DNA of 12,920 nt from an uncultured Lachnospiraceae bacterium (GTDB lineage Bacteria; Bacillota; Clostridia; Lachnospirales; Lachnospiraceae): contig CAMWUP010000029.1 of assembly GCA_947177465.1 (NCBI GenBank), forward strand, positions 1 to 12,920, given 5' to 3'. Every line of letters starts with the position of its first letter. Position 1 is the stretch's first letter. Below the pieces are notes generated by a model that ran no database searches, had not been told where the DNA came from, and saw nothing but the letters and a program-made list of their open reading frames with translations. A program made the translations under genes and the position numbers. Of this stretch, positions 1 to 6,955 are shown one piece after another.

Positions 1-501
1 ACGGCTGCTGGGCGTGATTGTACGAACTTTGTGTCTCAATGTGGCTGGGCAGCTTAGGGCGGCGGGAATAGTACAATGAGTAATACGGATATGATAAACA
101 ATATAAGTAATAAGGTTAGGATGGTTCCTGGCGTTTGGCAAGGTGGAAGCGGCGGTGGGATGCCTAATTGGGAAACAGTAGGCAGTTTTTGGAGTTATGT
201 GACGGGTAATACAGGAAATGGACCTAAAGCGACAGGGTATAACAATGGTGGCTGGTATACTGGCGTGCTGCCCATTGACATTTCAGCAGGGGATATTTTG
301 CAGTTTAGTGGAGACGGCAGTTCGTATTACCATTCGGTGTATGTTGTGTCAGTGCCCGGAGGTTCAAATCCTTCGTATGACCTTATATATGTTGCACAGC
401 ATTCTGATAGTAGCAGCAGTAGAAAATTAACGGAATTGATAGGGGGAGGCGGCAATTATATGCGGCAAATGCGATTCCATGCAGGCACGTTTGATAAGTA
501 A
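1..501 (+). pseudogene. Amidase_6-type cell-wall amidase, 5'-truncated by the window and broken by an in-frame TAG
   Basis: Frame 1 is open from base 1 to 501 except for a TAG at 55-57. The part before it contains DCTNFVSQ, the nucleophile-Cys motif of the putative amidase domain family (amidase_6, PF12671). The part after it continues the same domain: a Gly-rich NISNKVRM...GVW...MPNW stretch, then YYHSVYV, which would carry the catalytic His, then IYVAQHS and a terminal MRQMRFHAGTFDK. Cys and His therefore lie on opposite sides of the stop. An ATG at 76 opens a 141-residue ORF, but it has no convincing ribosome binding site and would lack the Cys. From memory, relatives have a Tyr where the stop lies, so TAT to TAG would explain it. 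Members are usually secreted peptidoglycan or peptide amidases; the signal peptide would lie outside the window. A sequencing error is the main alternative. Confidence 0.72.
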
Positions 502-528
502 CCGTGTTAGGATGAAGAAAGGCGTAAA

Positions 529-1053
529 ATGAAAAGCAAGTGGAAGAGGATTGCCCTTATCGGCATAATCGTATTATTGGCAGCAGGCAGCATATTATAT
601 TATTTTTACGCGATAGATAAAGACAAAAACGGACTGACAAAGCAAGATGTGGCACAGGCGGAAAAAGAACTGTTGACATATATTGCATTGAGAAATCAAG
701 GGGACATTTCGGGAAGTTTAAGCTATTTGTCAGAATTCTATGCGGACGAATTGGAAAACTGGCGAAAAGCATATGAACTTGGGAGTGGTATCATATTGGA
801 TGACTTCCATGCGGAATATGACATTGATTTAAGCTATCGGCATATAGGATATGTGCGCGGATGGGGAAGTCGGGTAGCTGAATATAAACCAGAAGCAAAG
901 GTAATTTATTTTTCCTGCAGCTTTTCTGTTGTTGAAAAGCAGACAGGCTCTGCGCTGGGTTCCGGAATGGAGGCAGGGGAAAAATGTGTGGGATATGGCT
1001 ACTGGTTAATCAAGGAAAACAGTAAATGGAAGATACTTACGAATGGGTATTGA
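529..1053 (+). CDS. Membrane-anchored hypothetical protein with NTF2-like/DUF4829-like tail
   Basis: This 174-residue protein has a basic N-terminus (KSKWKR), one hydrophobic segment at about residues 8-27, and a soluble outward-facing remainder, so it is probably an N-terminally anchored extracytoplasmic protein. There is no lipobox Cys. The rest has an early helix (residues 38-55) and alternating strands, and ends in WLIKENSKWKILTNGY. Such a Trp-Lys-Ile ending is common in small NTF2-like stress or lumenal domains such as DUF4829. This family link is only a resemblance and no function can be assigned. A GAAAGGCG ribosome binding site lies just before the ATG. The gene starts 27 bases after the amidase, so the two probably share a transcript. 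It converges with the ABC permease gene, leaving only 6 bases between the stop codons. Confidence 0.7.
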   Translation: MKSKWKRIALIGIIVLLAAGSILYYFYAIDKDKNGLTKQDVAQAEKELLTYIALRNQGDISGSLSYLSEFYADELENWRKAYELGSGIILDDFHAEYDIDLSYRHIGYVRGWGSRVAEYKPEAKVIYFSCSFSVVEKQTGSALGSGMEAGEKCVGYGYWLIKENSKWKILTNGY

Positions 1054-1059
1054 GTAGCT

Positions 1060-1776
1060 TCATTCCTTCTTCAATTTACTAAGCAGAAGCGCGCATCCGG
1101 TCGAGGATACTATAAACAAAAGCAGCGGATACCACAGGTTTTGAAGCCGGAAGCCATCGTTGAGCATAAGCTGACTGCCCCATGTTGCAGGGAAAACTTT
1201 TCCGATGAAGGCGAGGATTTCCGGCAGTAAATCGCGTGGAAACATGATGCCGGACAGCATAATGGACGGCAGGAATATAAGCTGGGCAAACAGGGGAAGC
1301 TTTGCCTGACTTTTGACAGCCAGACCAAGAAGGCTTCCAACACCAAGAGAGACTGCGGTAAAAACTGCCAGCGCTGCAAAGTAAAGAGGCAGATTTTGGG
1401 GAAGACTTGCGCCAAAAGCGGCGGGGGCTGCCAAAAGTATGATGACAGACATAAGCAGCAGGTGAATAAAGGTGGAGAGAAACATGGAAATCAGTCCGAA
1501 AAACAAGGGAACGCCATTGACCTTGTAGACATTTTTTACATCGCTGCCGTAGGTCTCAACAAGGGAAACAGGAAAGCCGATAAAGGCGCCCATGGATACG
1601 CCCATTATAGTCATGGACTGTATGAGCGTATCTTTCATTTCCGGATTTACGGAAGTAAAGATACCGCCCATAAGGGCAAAGAAAATAAGTGGGACAAGGT
1701 AGCAGGAAATCAAAAGGGATTTGCTCCTGATATCCAGCTTCCATTGTAATGCCACTCCGTAAAGAAAAGCGCTCAT
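1060..1776 (-). CDS. ABC-2 type transporter permease
   Basis: This 238-residue membrane protein has about six hydrophobic segments. They include LLISCYLVPLIFFALMGGIF near the N-terminus, a segment around residues 93-118, and a C-terminal LWYPLLLFIVSSTGCALLL. The layout and the MLSGIMFPRDLLPEIL-type turn before the last helices fit the ABC-2 permease family, which works with DrrA/CcmA-like ATPases in export of drugs, lipids or peptides. The ATG overlaps the stop of the ATPase gene by 4 bases (ATGA), so the two are translationally coupled and probably form one half-transporter dimer. It is last in the merR-ATPase-permease operon. The substrate cannot be read from the sequence; a drug or antimicrobial peptide is likely from the MerR context. 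Confidence 0.9.
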   Translation of the reverse strand: MSAFLYGVALQWKLDIRSKSLLISCYLVPLIFFALMGGIFTSVNPEMKDTLIQSMTIMGVSMGAFIGFPVSLVETYGSDVKNVYKVNGVPLFFGLISMFLSTFIHLLLMSVIILLAAPAAFGASLPQNLPLYFAALAVFTAVSLGVGSLLGLAVKSQAKLPLFAQLIFLPSIMLSGIMFPRDLLPEILAFIGKVFPATWGSQLMLNDGFRLQNLWYPLLLFIVSSTGCALLLSKLKKE

Positions 1777-2588
1777 GCTTTTGTCCTCCTTGTCATTTCT
1801 ATAAAATGCTGCTCCAACGTACCACGGTCCACCTTGATATCCCGTATTCTGCTTCCTTTTTGCTTTAAGCTGCCAAGCAGTGACAGAAGCGAATCTTCAA
1901 TGTTGTCGGTCTCAAAGCTCTCGCTGCCCTGCTCCGTCTTGATGTGAATGATGTAATGCTTCCCCATCTGCTCTGTCAATTCTGCGGCAGTTCCTTCGAA
2001 AATAATTCTGCCCTCATTCAAAATGACAATTCTGTCACAAAGAGCCTCTACTTCCGCCATATCGTGGCTGGCAAGAACGATGGTTTTGCCGTCCGCTTTC
2101 AACAGACGGATAAGGTCGTGGAGAGAAGCCCTGCCTTCCACATCGAGACCGGCGGTTGGTTCATCCAAAAACAGAATATCGGGATTGCCTGTTAAGGCAA
2201 GTGCAAGATGCAGCCGCCTTTTTTGCCCTGTTGACAGCTCCGCATAGCATTTATTTTTTAATTCGGGGATGCCAAGGGTGGCAAGTGTGGATTGGTTGAT
2301 GGAAGATTTGTTCCATTTGGCAAACAAGCGAACCGCCTCCATGGGCTTTATATAAGCGGGAAGGGAAGCAGACTGTAGTTGTATGCCCATTTTGCCGTTT
2401 ACGGTAATATTCCCTTTCTCATATTTTTTCAAGCCTTCCATACAGGAAAGTGTAGTAGTTTTTCCTGCGCCGTTAACGCCAAGCAGTGCAAAAATTTCAC
2501 CTTTTGCAACGTCAAAGTCAACGCCTTTCAGTACGGCGTGACTGCCGTAGTTTTTTTCCAGTCCGTGGACGGATATTGCATGATACAT
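1773..2588 (-). CDS. ABC transporter ATP-binding protein (DrrA/CcmA-like)
   Basis: With the start at 2588 the protein has 271 residues. Nucleotide-binding motifs occur in the standard order: Walker A GVNGAGKT (37-44), a Q-loop around residue 72, signature LSTGQKRR (118-125), Walker B ILFLDEPTAGLD (138-149) and an H-loop His at 174. A C-terminal tail of about 80 residues follows, as in export ATPases of this class. A longer reading frame begins 10 codons upstream, but an excellent AAAGGAGG lies 6 bases before the ATG at 2588 and inside that extension, so the shorter start is chosen. The gene follows merR by 22 bases and overlaps the permease by 4. It powers the permease encoded downstream, in the cytoplasm at the membrane face. 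Confidence 0.95.
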   Translation of the reverse strand: MYHAISVHGLEKNYGSHAVLKGVDFDVAKGEIFALLGVNGAGKTTTLSCMEGLKKYEKGNITVNGKMGIQLQSASLPAYIKPMEAVRLFAKWNKSSINQSTLATLGIPELKNKCYAELSTGQKRRLHLALALTGNPDILFLDEPTAGLDVEGRASLHDLIRLLKADGKTIVLASHDMAEVEALCDRIVILNEGRIIFEGTAAELTEQMGKHYIIHIKTEQGSESFETDNIEDSLLSLLGSLKQKGSRIRDIKVDRGTLEQHFIEMTRRTKA

Positions 2589-2594
2589 AGAAAA

Positions 2595-2602
2595 CCTCCT
2601 TT
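2595..2602 (-). promoter_or_regulatory. Ribosome binding site that sets the ABC ATPase start
   Basis: On the minus strand this reads AAAGGAGG, near-perfect complementarity to the 16S tail, with 6 bases before the ATG at 2588. It falls inside the 10-codon upstream extension, which argues against the longer start. Confidence 0.85.
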
Positions 2603-2610
2603 GACACAGG

Positions 2611-3399
2611 TCAGGCAAATGGATTTATGCCTGTTGTCTTAAAATACGCCTCCAAAGCGGGCTGGATGTAAGATTGAATAAATAAAAACTTGTTTTTCCA
2701 ATCCTCGTTTTCCATTTCAATGTCAGCGATTTCCAAAAGCTTGGGCAGCAGCTTCATATCTCCGCCTGTAAATTCTGTTATCATGTCCCAAAATTCCTTT
2801 GCCAGCAGCAGGTTTTCTTCATTGTCGGGCGGCGTATTCTTCTCCTGTAATTTCGCAAAGCTATCAAGCAGGAGGGTAAACCTGTCCATAAAGGAAAAAC
2901 CACTGTTTTTATCAAAACGGCTGCGAATATGGTCAAGCATTTCGTTGTCAAAATACTTGATAAGGAAATAATATTCATTTTTCATCTGTAAATTGACAAT
3001 GATGTCAGCATATTTTTTAAAGTCCACTTGCTGTATTTGCAACACTTCTTTTTGCAGAGTTTCTATTTCCTGTAGAGATTCTGACAAAGATGCCATTTTC
3101 TGCCGTATAGCCGCCGCCTGCTCAGATAACGCTTTGGCAACATCTGCGGGATTGTCGAGGGGAATCAGCCTCTCCTTGATATCGTCCAGAGAGAATCCAA
3201 GGGACTTTAAGGATAGAATCTGATGAAGCTTTATCAAATCCTTGTCGCTGTAAAGCCTGCGCCCGCCTTCGCTCGCCGCGGATGGACACAGTAAATTTTC
3301 CCTGTCATAGTATTGCAGGGTGCGGACTGTAACGCCCATTTTTTTAGCTGCCTCGCCCACTGTCATATAACCTTCCGGTATTGCTCTGTGCTTTTCCAT
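2611..3399 (-). CDS. MerR family transcriptional regulator with TipAS-like effector domain
   Basis: The protein has 262 residues. Residues 12-80 are a MerR winged helix-turn-helix: MTVGEAAKKMGVTVRTLQYYD, then GGRRLYSDKDL and LGFSLDDIKERL. A coiled-coil linker follows (about 85-125), then a helical C-terminal domain (about 135-262) that resembles the TipAS drug-sensing fold; this last assignment is inferred from length and helicity. The ATG at 3399 has GGAGA 5 bases upstream on the minus strand. The gene leads the operon with the ABC ATPase and permease, so it probably senses the transported compound and activates its own operon through the 19-bp-spacer promoter at 3432-3462. Confidence 0.92.
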   Translation of the reverse strand: MEKHRAIPEGYMTVGEAAKKMGVTVRTLQYYDRENLLCPSAASEGGRRLYSDKDLIKLHQILSLKSLGFSLDDIKERLIPLDNPADVAKALSEQAAAIRQKMASLSESLQEIETLQKEVLQIQQVDFKKYADIIVNLQMKNEYYFLIKYFDNEMLDHIRSRFDKNSGFSFMDRFTLLLDSFAKLQEKNTPPDNEENLLLAKEFWDMITEFTGGDMKLLPKLLEIADIEMENEDWKNKFLFIQSYIQPALEAYFKTTGINPFA

Positions 3400-3431
3400 A
3401 AGTTCTCCGTTTCAAAAAATTCTGTGTTTTT

Positions 3432-3462
3432 ATTATAACTCATTACGTTACGTCATAAGCAA
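3432..3462 (-). promoter_or_regulatory. MerR-type promoter with operator dyad for the merR-ABC operon
   Basis: Read on the minus strand there is a -35 TTGCTT (3457-3462), a spacer of exactly 19 bases (3438-3456) and a consensus -10 TATAAT (3432-3437). The spacer carries a 15-bp dyad at 3442-3456, ATtACGTtACGTcAT, with symmetric arms except for one pair. A 19-bp spacer with a centred dyad is the hallmark of MerR-family promoters, where the regulator untwists the DNA to align -35 and -10. The expected transcript starts about 25 bases before the merR ATG. The dyad is thus the likely MerR binding site. Confidence 0.8.
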
Positions 3463-3504
3463 GCCTAGCATGAAAAATATTTTGTGGGAGTGATTTAAAA
3501 TCAG

Positions 3505-3549
3505 AAAATGCCGCACGATAACTGAAAATGAGTTGTCATACGGCATTTT
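3505..3549 (-). terminator. Long hairpin terminator, possibly bidirectional
   Basis: Arms 3505-3523 and 3531-3549 form a 19-bp stem with one internal mismatch and a few G-T pairs around a 7-base loop. The outer part is AAAATGCCG against CGGCATTTT. A T-rich tail follows in the minus direction (TTTT, then TTTT after four bases), and T-rich sequence also lies on the + strand side. It lies 8 bases after the stop of the GyrI-like gene, so it probably ends that operon and insulates the merR promoter next to it. Confidence 0.75.
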
Positions 3550-3557
3550 TCTTATTT

Positions 3558-4184
3558 CTATTTGATGGGTTCACGAATCACTGTCCGCAGCTTTTCGGGA
3601 GCTGCCCGTCGGGGGTCGCTTAGATATATTTCATGATGGAATCGCGCGTCGGAAAAATCGAGGGAATAGTTGTTTTCAGCCAAATATGCGCTCATCCGGC
3701 TGATGGTGGCAGGCTCGCTGTCATAGCTTCCGATATGCATACACTGTACACAGAGCCCCTCGTGATAGGTGAAAAAGTATGCTTTGGAAAAATCGCTGTG
3801 CTTTTTCTCTGTGGCTTCGCGGACTGCCCATGCAAATTCTTCCTCTGTCACAAATTCCGGCAGCCGAATCATGGAAATCCATTCAAAGCTTTCTTTGTGG
3901 GCGTAATCGATGCCGGTGCAGTCTTTTTGCCACCACAAGCCTTCTAGAGGGGGAACAACATAGGGAAAATAACCTTCTATCTTATGACTGCCCATATAGC
4001 TCATTTTGATGGTGAAGGAAATGGCATACAGTATCCCTATCGCCGCTTTGTATTCTCCATCCGGTTCGTTTGGGTCGCCTTTTCCCCTGACGGCGATATA
4101 ATGCATTTCGGGTATTTCTATGATTCCCGGTTTTTTGGGCGGCAGATAAAATTCCTTGTATTCTTTTTTGTAGTCAAAAGCCAT
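3558..4184 (-). CDS. GyrI-like small-molecule-binding domain protein
   Basis: This 208-residue cytoplasmic protein matches the stand-alone GyrI-like family (SHV/BmrR effector fold). Visible landmarks are PPKKPGIIEIPEMHYIAVRGKGDPNEPDGEY at residues 15-45, a paired Trp (W84, W85) in EGLWW, a strand WISMIRLPEFVT, and the C-terminal HHEIYLSDPRRAAPEKLRTVIREP. Published work on some members reports hydrolysis of cyclopropanoid toxins, while others are only binders; which applies here is not visible. The ATG lies one base after the stop of the upstream gene, and its AGGAGA site is inside that gene's end, so translation is coupled. It is last in the WYL regulator operon and is followed by the hairpin at 3505-3549. 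Confidence 0.88.
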   Translation of the reverse strand: MAFDYKKEYKEFYLPPKKPGIIEIPEMHYIAVRGKGDPNEPDGEYKAAIGILYAISFTIKMSYMGSHKIEGYFPYVVPPLEGLWWQKDCTGIDYAHKESFEWISMIRLPEFVTEEEFAWAVREATEKKHSDFSKAYFFTYHEGLCVQCMHIGSYDSEPATISRMSAYLAENNYSLDFSDARFHHEIYLSDPRRAAPEKLRTVIREPIK

Positions 4185-4185
4185 A

Positions 4186-4821
4186 TTATTTGCAATCTCC
4201 TTTCAGGTTTTTCACCCGCGTCTGAATCGATTCCTCAAATTCCTGTTCGGAAAGCGAGGGGTCTTTTGTGGCTTTCCATACAGAGCAGGGAACATTTTCG
4301 CAGGAAGCACAGTTTGCAAATTTATGCTTCTGTACGGAGCAGCTATAGATAGGGCAGGATTTTCCCTCCGGTGCATGAAAAACCTTTCCGGAGGAGGCGT
4401 TACACCCGCTGCAGAGAGAGCCTAAGAAGCTGCAGGCTTCACATTCCGTTCCACAGGCGCTTAATCCGAGGATTTCCCGCTGCTGCTTTTTGCTGAAGGT
4501 TTGCAGCATAAGCTTATATGCCTTATCTAAAAGGTCCATCAGCAGTTCGTCTGGGACCTCGCCATCGGGCTTTACGGAGATGTAGTGGGTTTTGTTCATG
4601 TAGTAGCCCGCGACAATATCCGGATACTGTGATTTCAGAAAATCACCCTCCGCGGGGTCTACTTTTAAGGTGATGTAGTAGGGATTGTTGTCCCAGTCAA
4701 GGCAGACTGCGGCGAACATTTTGCCGCCAATCTGATAGCGGACCCAGTTCCAGTCAGCCTGTAAATCCTTTGTCACCTTTCGTTTGCCAAGTAAATATTC
4801 GTCAATCCATGGGTATTTCAT
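4186..4821 (-). CDS. MmcQ/YjbR-like domain fused to Cys-rich DUF3795
   Basis: The protein has 211 residues and two parts. Residues about 1-110 resemble the MmcQ/YjbR fold (MKYPWIDEYLLGK..., WVRYQIGGKMFAAVC, YYITLKVDP, MNKTHYISV), a CyaY-like fold sometimes called DNA-binding. Residues about 118-200 are DUF3795, with ten Cys at 123, 127, 130, 137, 140, 156, 161, 171, 174 and 179, likely binding zinc or an iron-sulfur centre. An AAGGAGA site lies 6 bases before the ATG. It follows the WYL regulator by 68 bases with no terminator seen, and the GyrI-like gene follows by one base. Its biochemical role is not known; the operon suggests a stress or xenobiotic response. Confidence 0.85.
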   Translation of the reverse strand: MKYPWIDEYLLGKRKVTKDLQADWNWVRYQIGGKMFAAVCLDWDNNPYYITLKVDPAEGDFLKSQYPDIVAGYYMNKTHYISVKPDGEVPDELLMDLLDKAYKLMLQTFSKKQQREILGLSACGTECEACSFLGSLCSGCNASSGKVFHAPEGKSCPIYSCSVQKHKFANCASCENVPCSVWKATKDPSLSEQEFEESIQTRVKNLKGDCK

Positions 4822-4889
4822 CTGTGTTCTCCTTTCGCGAGGTGTTTTATATAGGTGATTGTGTCCGTTTTGGGTTTACAATTATTTGG

Positions 4890-5798
4890 TTACGGCTCAT
4901 ACTGCTTCAAAATGTTTTGCAGGGAGGCGAGCAGTTCTTCCCGAAGCTCTGCAGGCTCCAAAAGCTCCGCTTTGTCACGGAAGGTTAAAAGCCATGTGAT
5001 GAGGTTTTCCTTATTTGTATAATCAGCGTGAAACAGCAGTCTGCCATCTGTCTGCTCTGTAAAACAGCCCGTGCCGAATTCTTCGACCAGCCGCCATTTG
5101 CACGAGGCATCGAAGAGCGCTTTCACGCGGATGCCGCCGGGGAAAATCCGCTCCTCCCGTAAATCAGGCAGCGGTACCGGCCTTTTGTAAAAAGTGGTTT
5201 CGGACAATCTTATCCGCTCCATGCGGTTTAGCTTAAACAGGCGAAAGTCTTTGCGGCTTTTACAAAAACCCCACACATACCAGCTTGACCAGCGGAAAAT
5301 CAAATAATACGGCTCGATGACTCTTTCGCTTTCTCTTGCTGGGGAATAGTAGAAAAAGGAAAGCTCGCGTCCTTCGTCGATGGCGCTCCGAATCAGCTCG
5401 ATTTTGGGAGCGAGGGAGTCCTTGTACCACGAGGACAAATCAATCAGCACGAACTGGCTGCCCGTCATAAAATTGGAGGAACCGGCAGACAATTTTTCCA
5501 TAAGTTGACCGTAACGGTTGGTGCCGTTGATGCTGTCAAGTCCCCGCAGTCCGGCAAGAATATCCAGCATTTCCGTGTTGGTCAGCAGAGTGCGCTCCAT
5601 TTTGTAATTTTCCATAATGGAAATGCCGCCGTTTGCCCCTTGCTTTGTCACAATGGGGATGCCAGCCTTGCACAAATCCTCGATATCGCGGTTAATGGTT
5701 CGTCTGGAGACCTCGAACTGCTCCGCCAGATAAGGCGCTGTAACCTCACTTTTCTGCAGCAAAACAGATAAAATACCAATCAGCCTGTCTATTTTCAT
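4890..5798 (-). CDS. YafY-type transcriptional regulator with HTH_11 and WYL domains
   Basis: From the ATG at 5798 the protein has 302 residues. Residues 1-57 are a DeoR-like helix-turn-helix (MKIDRLIGILSVLL, TAPYLAEQFEVSRRTINRDIEDL). Residues about 135-200 form the WYL domain, here SWYVWGF at 172-178 with FRLFKLNRMERI after it. The last part (about 215-300) fits the WCX domain. Such proteins sense small ligands or nucleic acids and act as repressors or activators. An upstream ATG nine codons earlier is disfavoured because AGAGGT lies 6 bases before the chosen ATG. It probably controls its own operon with the YjbR/DUF3795 and GyrI-like genes; the inverted repeat at 5875-5900 is a candidate site. 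Confidence 0.92.
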   Translation of the reverse strand: MKIDRLIGILSVLLQKSEVTAPYLAEQFEVSRRTINRDIEDLCKAGIPIVTKQGANGGISIMENYKMERTLLTNTEMLDILAGLRGLDSINGTNRYGQLMEKLSAGSSNFMTGSQFVLIDLSSWYKDSLAPKIELIRSAIDEGRELSFFYYSPARESERVIEPYYLIFRWSSWYVWGFCKSRKDFRLFKLNRMERIRLSETTFYKRPVPLPDLREERIFPGGIRVKALFDASCKWRLVEEFGTGCFTEQTDGRLLFHADYTNKENLITWLLTFRDKAELLEPAELREELLASLQNILKQYEP

Positions 5799-5858
5799 GA
5801 CTATACCTCTGCATATCGCAAGCATAGATATATTTTACCTGCATACGCTTCCATTAAG

Positions 5859-5900
5859 ATTATATTACTATATGAAACATGACATCTGTGTGTCGTGTTT
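5859..5900 (-). promoter_or_regulatory. Candidate promoter and operator of the WYL regulator operon
   Basis: On the minus strand a consensus -10 TATAAT lies at 5859-5864, about 60 bases before the WYL gene ATG, with only a weak -35 (around GATGTC). Just upstream is an inverted repeat: arms 5875-5884 (AAACATGACA) and 5891-5900 (TGTCGTGTTT), one mismatch, 6-base centre. It sits where an activator or repressor would contact the promoter, so it is a candidate binding site for the WYL regulator or another factor. It also overlaps a TATAAC-like element on the + strand at 5905-5910. Confidence 0.45.
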
Positions 5901-5969
5901 ATAGTATAACAGAAAAAAGAATTTTGGGAAATGGTGATAATGTTTCCTACACCGAATTTGCGCGCGGGT

Positions 5970-5998
5970 TTGACACGATTCTTTATAGATGATAGTAT
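5970..5998 (+). promoter_or_regulatory. Sigma-A promoter of the P-loop kinase-like gene
   Basis: A perfect -35 TTGACA (5970-5975), a 17-base spacer and a -10 TAGTAT (5993-5998) lie 31 bases before the chosen ATG at 6030. The promoter falls inside an in-frame 5' extension beginning at 5931, which argues that the extension is not translated. Confidence 0.8.
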
Positions 5999-6018
5999 GA
6001 AATCAGGTCACTTTTTAT

Positions 6019-6024
6019 GGAGGA
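6019..6024 (+). promoter_or_regulatory. Ribosome binding site of the P-loop kinase-like gene
   Basis: GGAGGA lies 5 bases before the ATG at 6030, a strong site that fixes this start over upstream ATGs in the same frame. Confidence 0.8.
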
Positions 6025-6029
6025 TTAGC

Positions 6030-6548
6030 ATGATACTATTAATAGCAGGCGCATCACATACAGGGAAAACGGCTTTTGCGCAAAGGCTTCTTGAAAAATA
6101 TAAATATCCTTATCTTTCCATTGACCATTTAAAAATGGGGCTGATACGGAGCAAAAGCACGACGCTTACGCCGATAAGCGACGGGAAAGCGCTGACAGAT
6201 TATCTGTGGCCGATTGTGAGGGAAATCATCAAAACGGCGATTGAGAACAAACAAAATCTGATAGTGGAAGGCTGCTACATTCCATTTGACTGGGAGAAAA
6301 GCTTTGAGGAAGAATATCTTCCTTATATCAAATACCGCTGTCTGGTTATGAGCGAGTCGTACATCCAAAATCATTTTCATGATATCAAGAAATATGCAAG
6401 TATGATAGAAAAGCGACTGGATGATTCAGACTGTACAATGGAGACGTTGCTGTATGATAACGCAGAGACATTGAAAATGTGCCGGCTATATGGTGCGGAC
6501 TATTTTTTGATTGAGGATTCTTATCCAATGGATATGGATTTTTTATAG
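6030..6548 (+). CDS. P-loop NTPase, small kinase-like (AAA/zeta-toxin/adenylate-kinase-like) protein
   Basis: The 172-residue protein begins at once with a strand and Walker A loop, MILLIAGASHTGKT (loop at 7-14). It continues with YLSIDHLKMGLIRS (29-42), where a substrate-binding Asp-His pair sits as in nucleotide or small-molecule kinases, then NLIVEGCYIPFDW (75-87), the position of the second core strand and Walker B region. The overall size and order fit P-loop kinases often annotated adenylate kinase or AAA family; no specific substrate can be read. The start is set by GGAGGA and by a promoter lying inside the longer frame. It is divergent from the WYL regulator and precedes the DarTG locus by 67 bases, so it may belong to either context or to neither. 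Confidence 0.85.
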   Translation: MILLIAGASHTGKTAFAQRLLEKYKYPYLSIDHLKMGLIRSKSTTLTPISDGKALTDYLWPIVREIIKTAIENKQNLIVEGCYIPFDWEKSFEEEYLPYIKYRCLVMSESYIQNHFHDIKKYASMIEKRLDDSDCTMETLLYDNAETLKMCRLYGADYFLIEDSYPMDMDFL

Positions 6549-6615
6549 AAAAACCATGTGCTGTATGATAGAATAAAGGACAAACAACATGATAAGATAG
6601 AGGGCAGAGTACAAG

Positions 6616-6942
6616 ATGGGGTTAGAGGGAGTCAGAGAGAAAAAATTATTGTATCACCTTACAAAAGTAAGGAATATGGAAACGATTATTCGTTATGGAA
6701 TGCTGCCAAGGCGGTATCTGTTAGAACGTGGTATGCTTATGGAAAGTGTTGGGAAGACAGATGAATACGCAAGAAATGTTAAAATGGCAGAGTGCCTGAC
6801 AGAAAAATGTATTCCGGCAGACTTGTTTCAATGCGTTTATGTGCCAGATATGGAAACAAAGCAATATATTGAAAAATTATTTCAAGATAAAGGGATTACG
6901 GAACAACCTCCATATGTAAACATGCAGCCTAAATGGTTTTGA
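6616..6942 (+). pseudogene. darT: DarT-like DNA ADP-ribosyltransferase toxin, internally deleted remnant
   Basis: The frame encodes 108 residues; full DarT proteins have about 200-220. The N-terminal part, KKLLYHLTKVRNMETIIRYG followed by MLPRRYLLERG (residues 9-39), matches the start of DarT, where the His of YHxT helps hold NAD. The C-terminal part, KMAECLTEKCIP (56-67), matches the region holding the catalytic Glu (here E59), and FQCVYVPDMETKQYIEKLF with VNMQPKWF matches the DarT end. What is missing, roughly 100 residues, holds the NAD-binding Arg and the DYVPF-type core. The frame itself is intact, so this looks like an in-frame deletion. Without that core ADP-ribosylation of DNA is not expected. 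The start at 6616 has GAGGG about 11 bases upstream. The darG antitoxin gene follows 13 bases later. A miniature functional variant is the less likely alternative. Confidence 0.75.
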
Positions 6943-6955
6943 AAGAGGGAGATTT

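Noticed and set aside
1396..1749. 117-residue + strand ORF over the ABC permease
   Set aside because: Antisense shadow of a clear membrane permease in an operon.
5931..6029. Upstream extension of the P-loop kinase-like gene
   Set aside because: A perfect TTGACA-N17-TAGTAT promoter lies inside it and GGAGGA precedes the ATG at 6030.
6558..6764. 68-residue ORF overlapping darT
   Set aside because: Out of frame with the DarT-matching sequence and without any recognisable motif.
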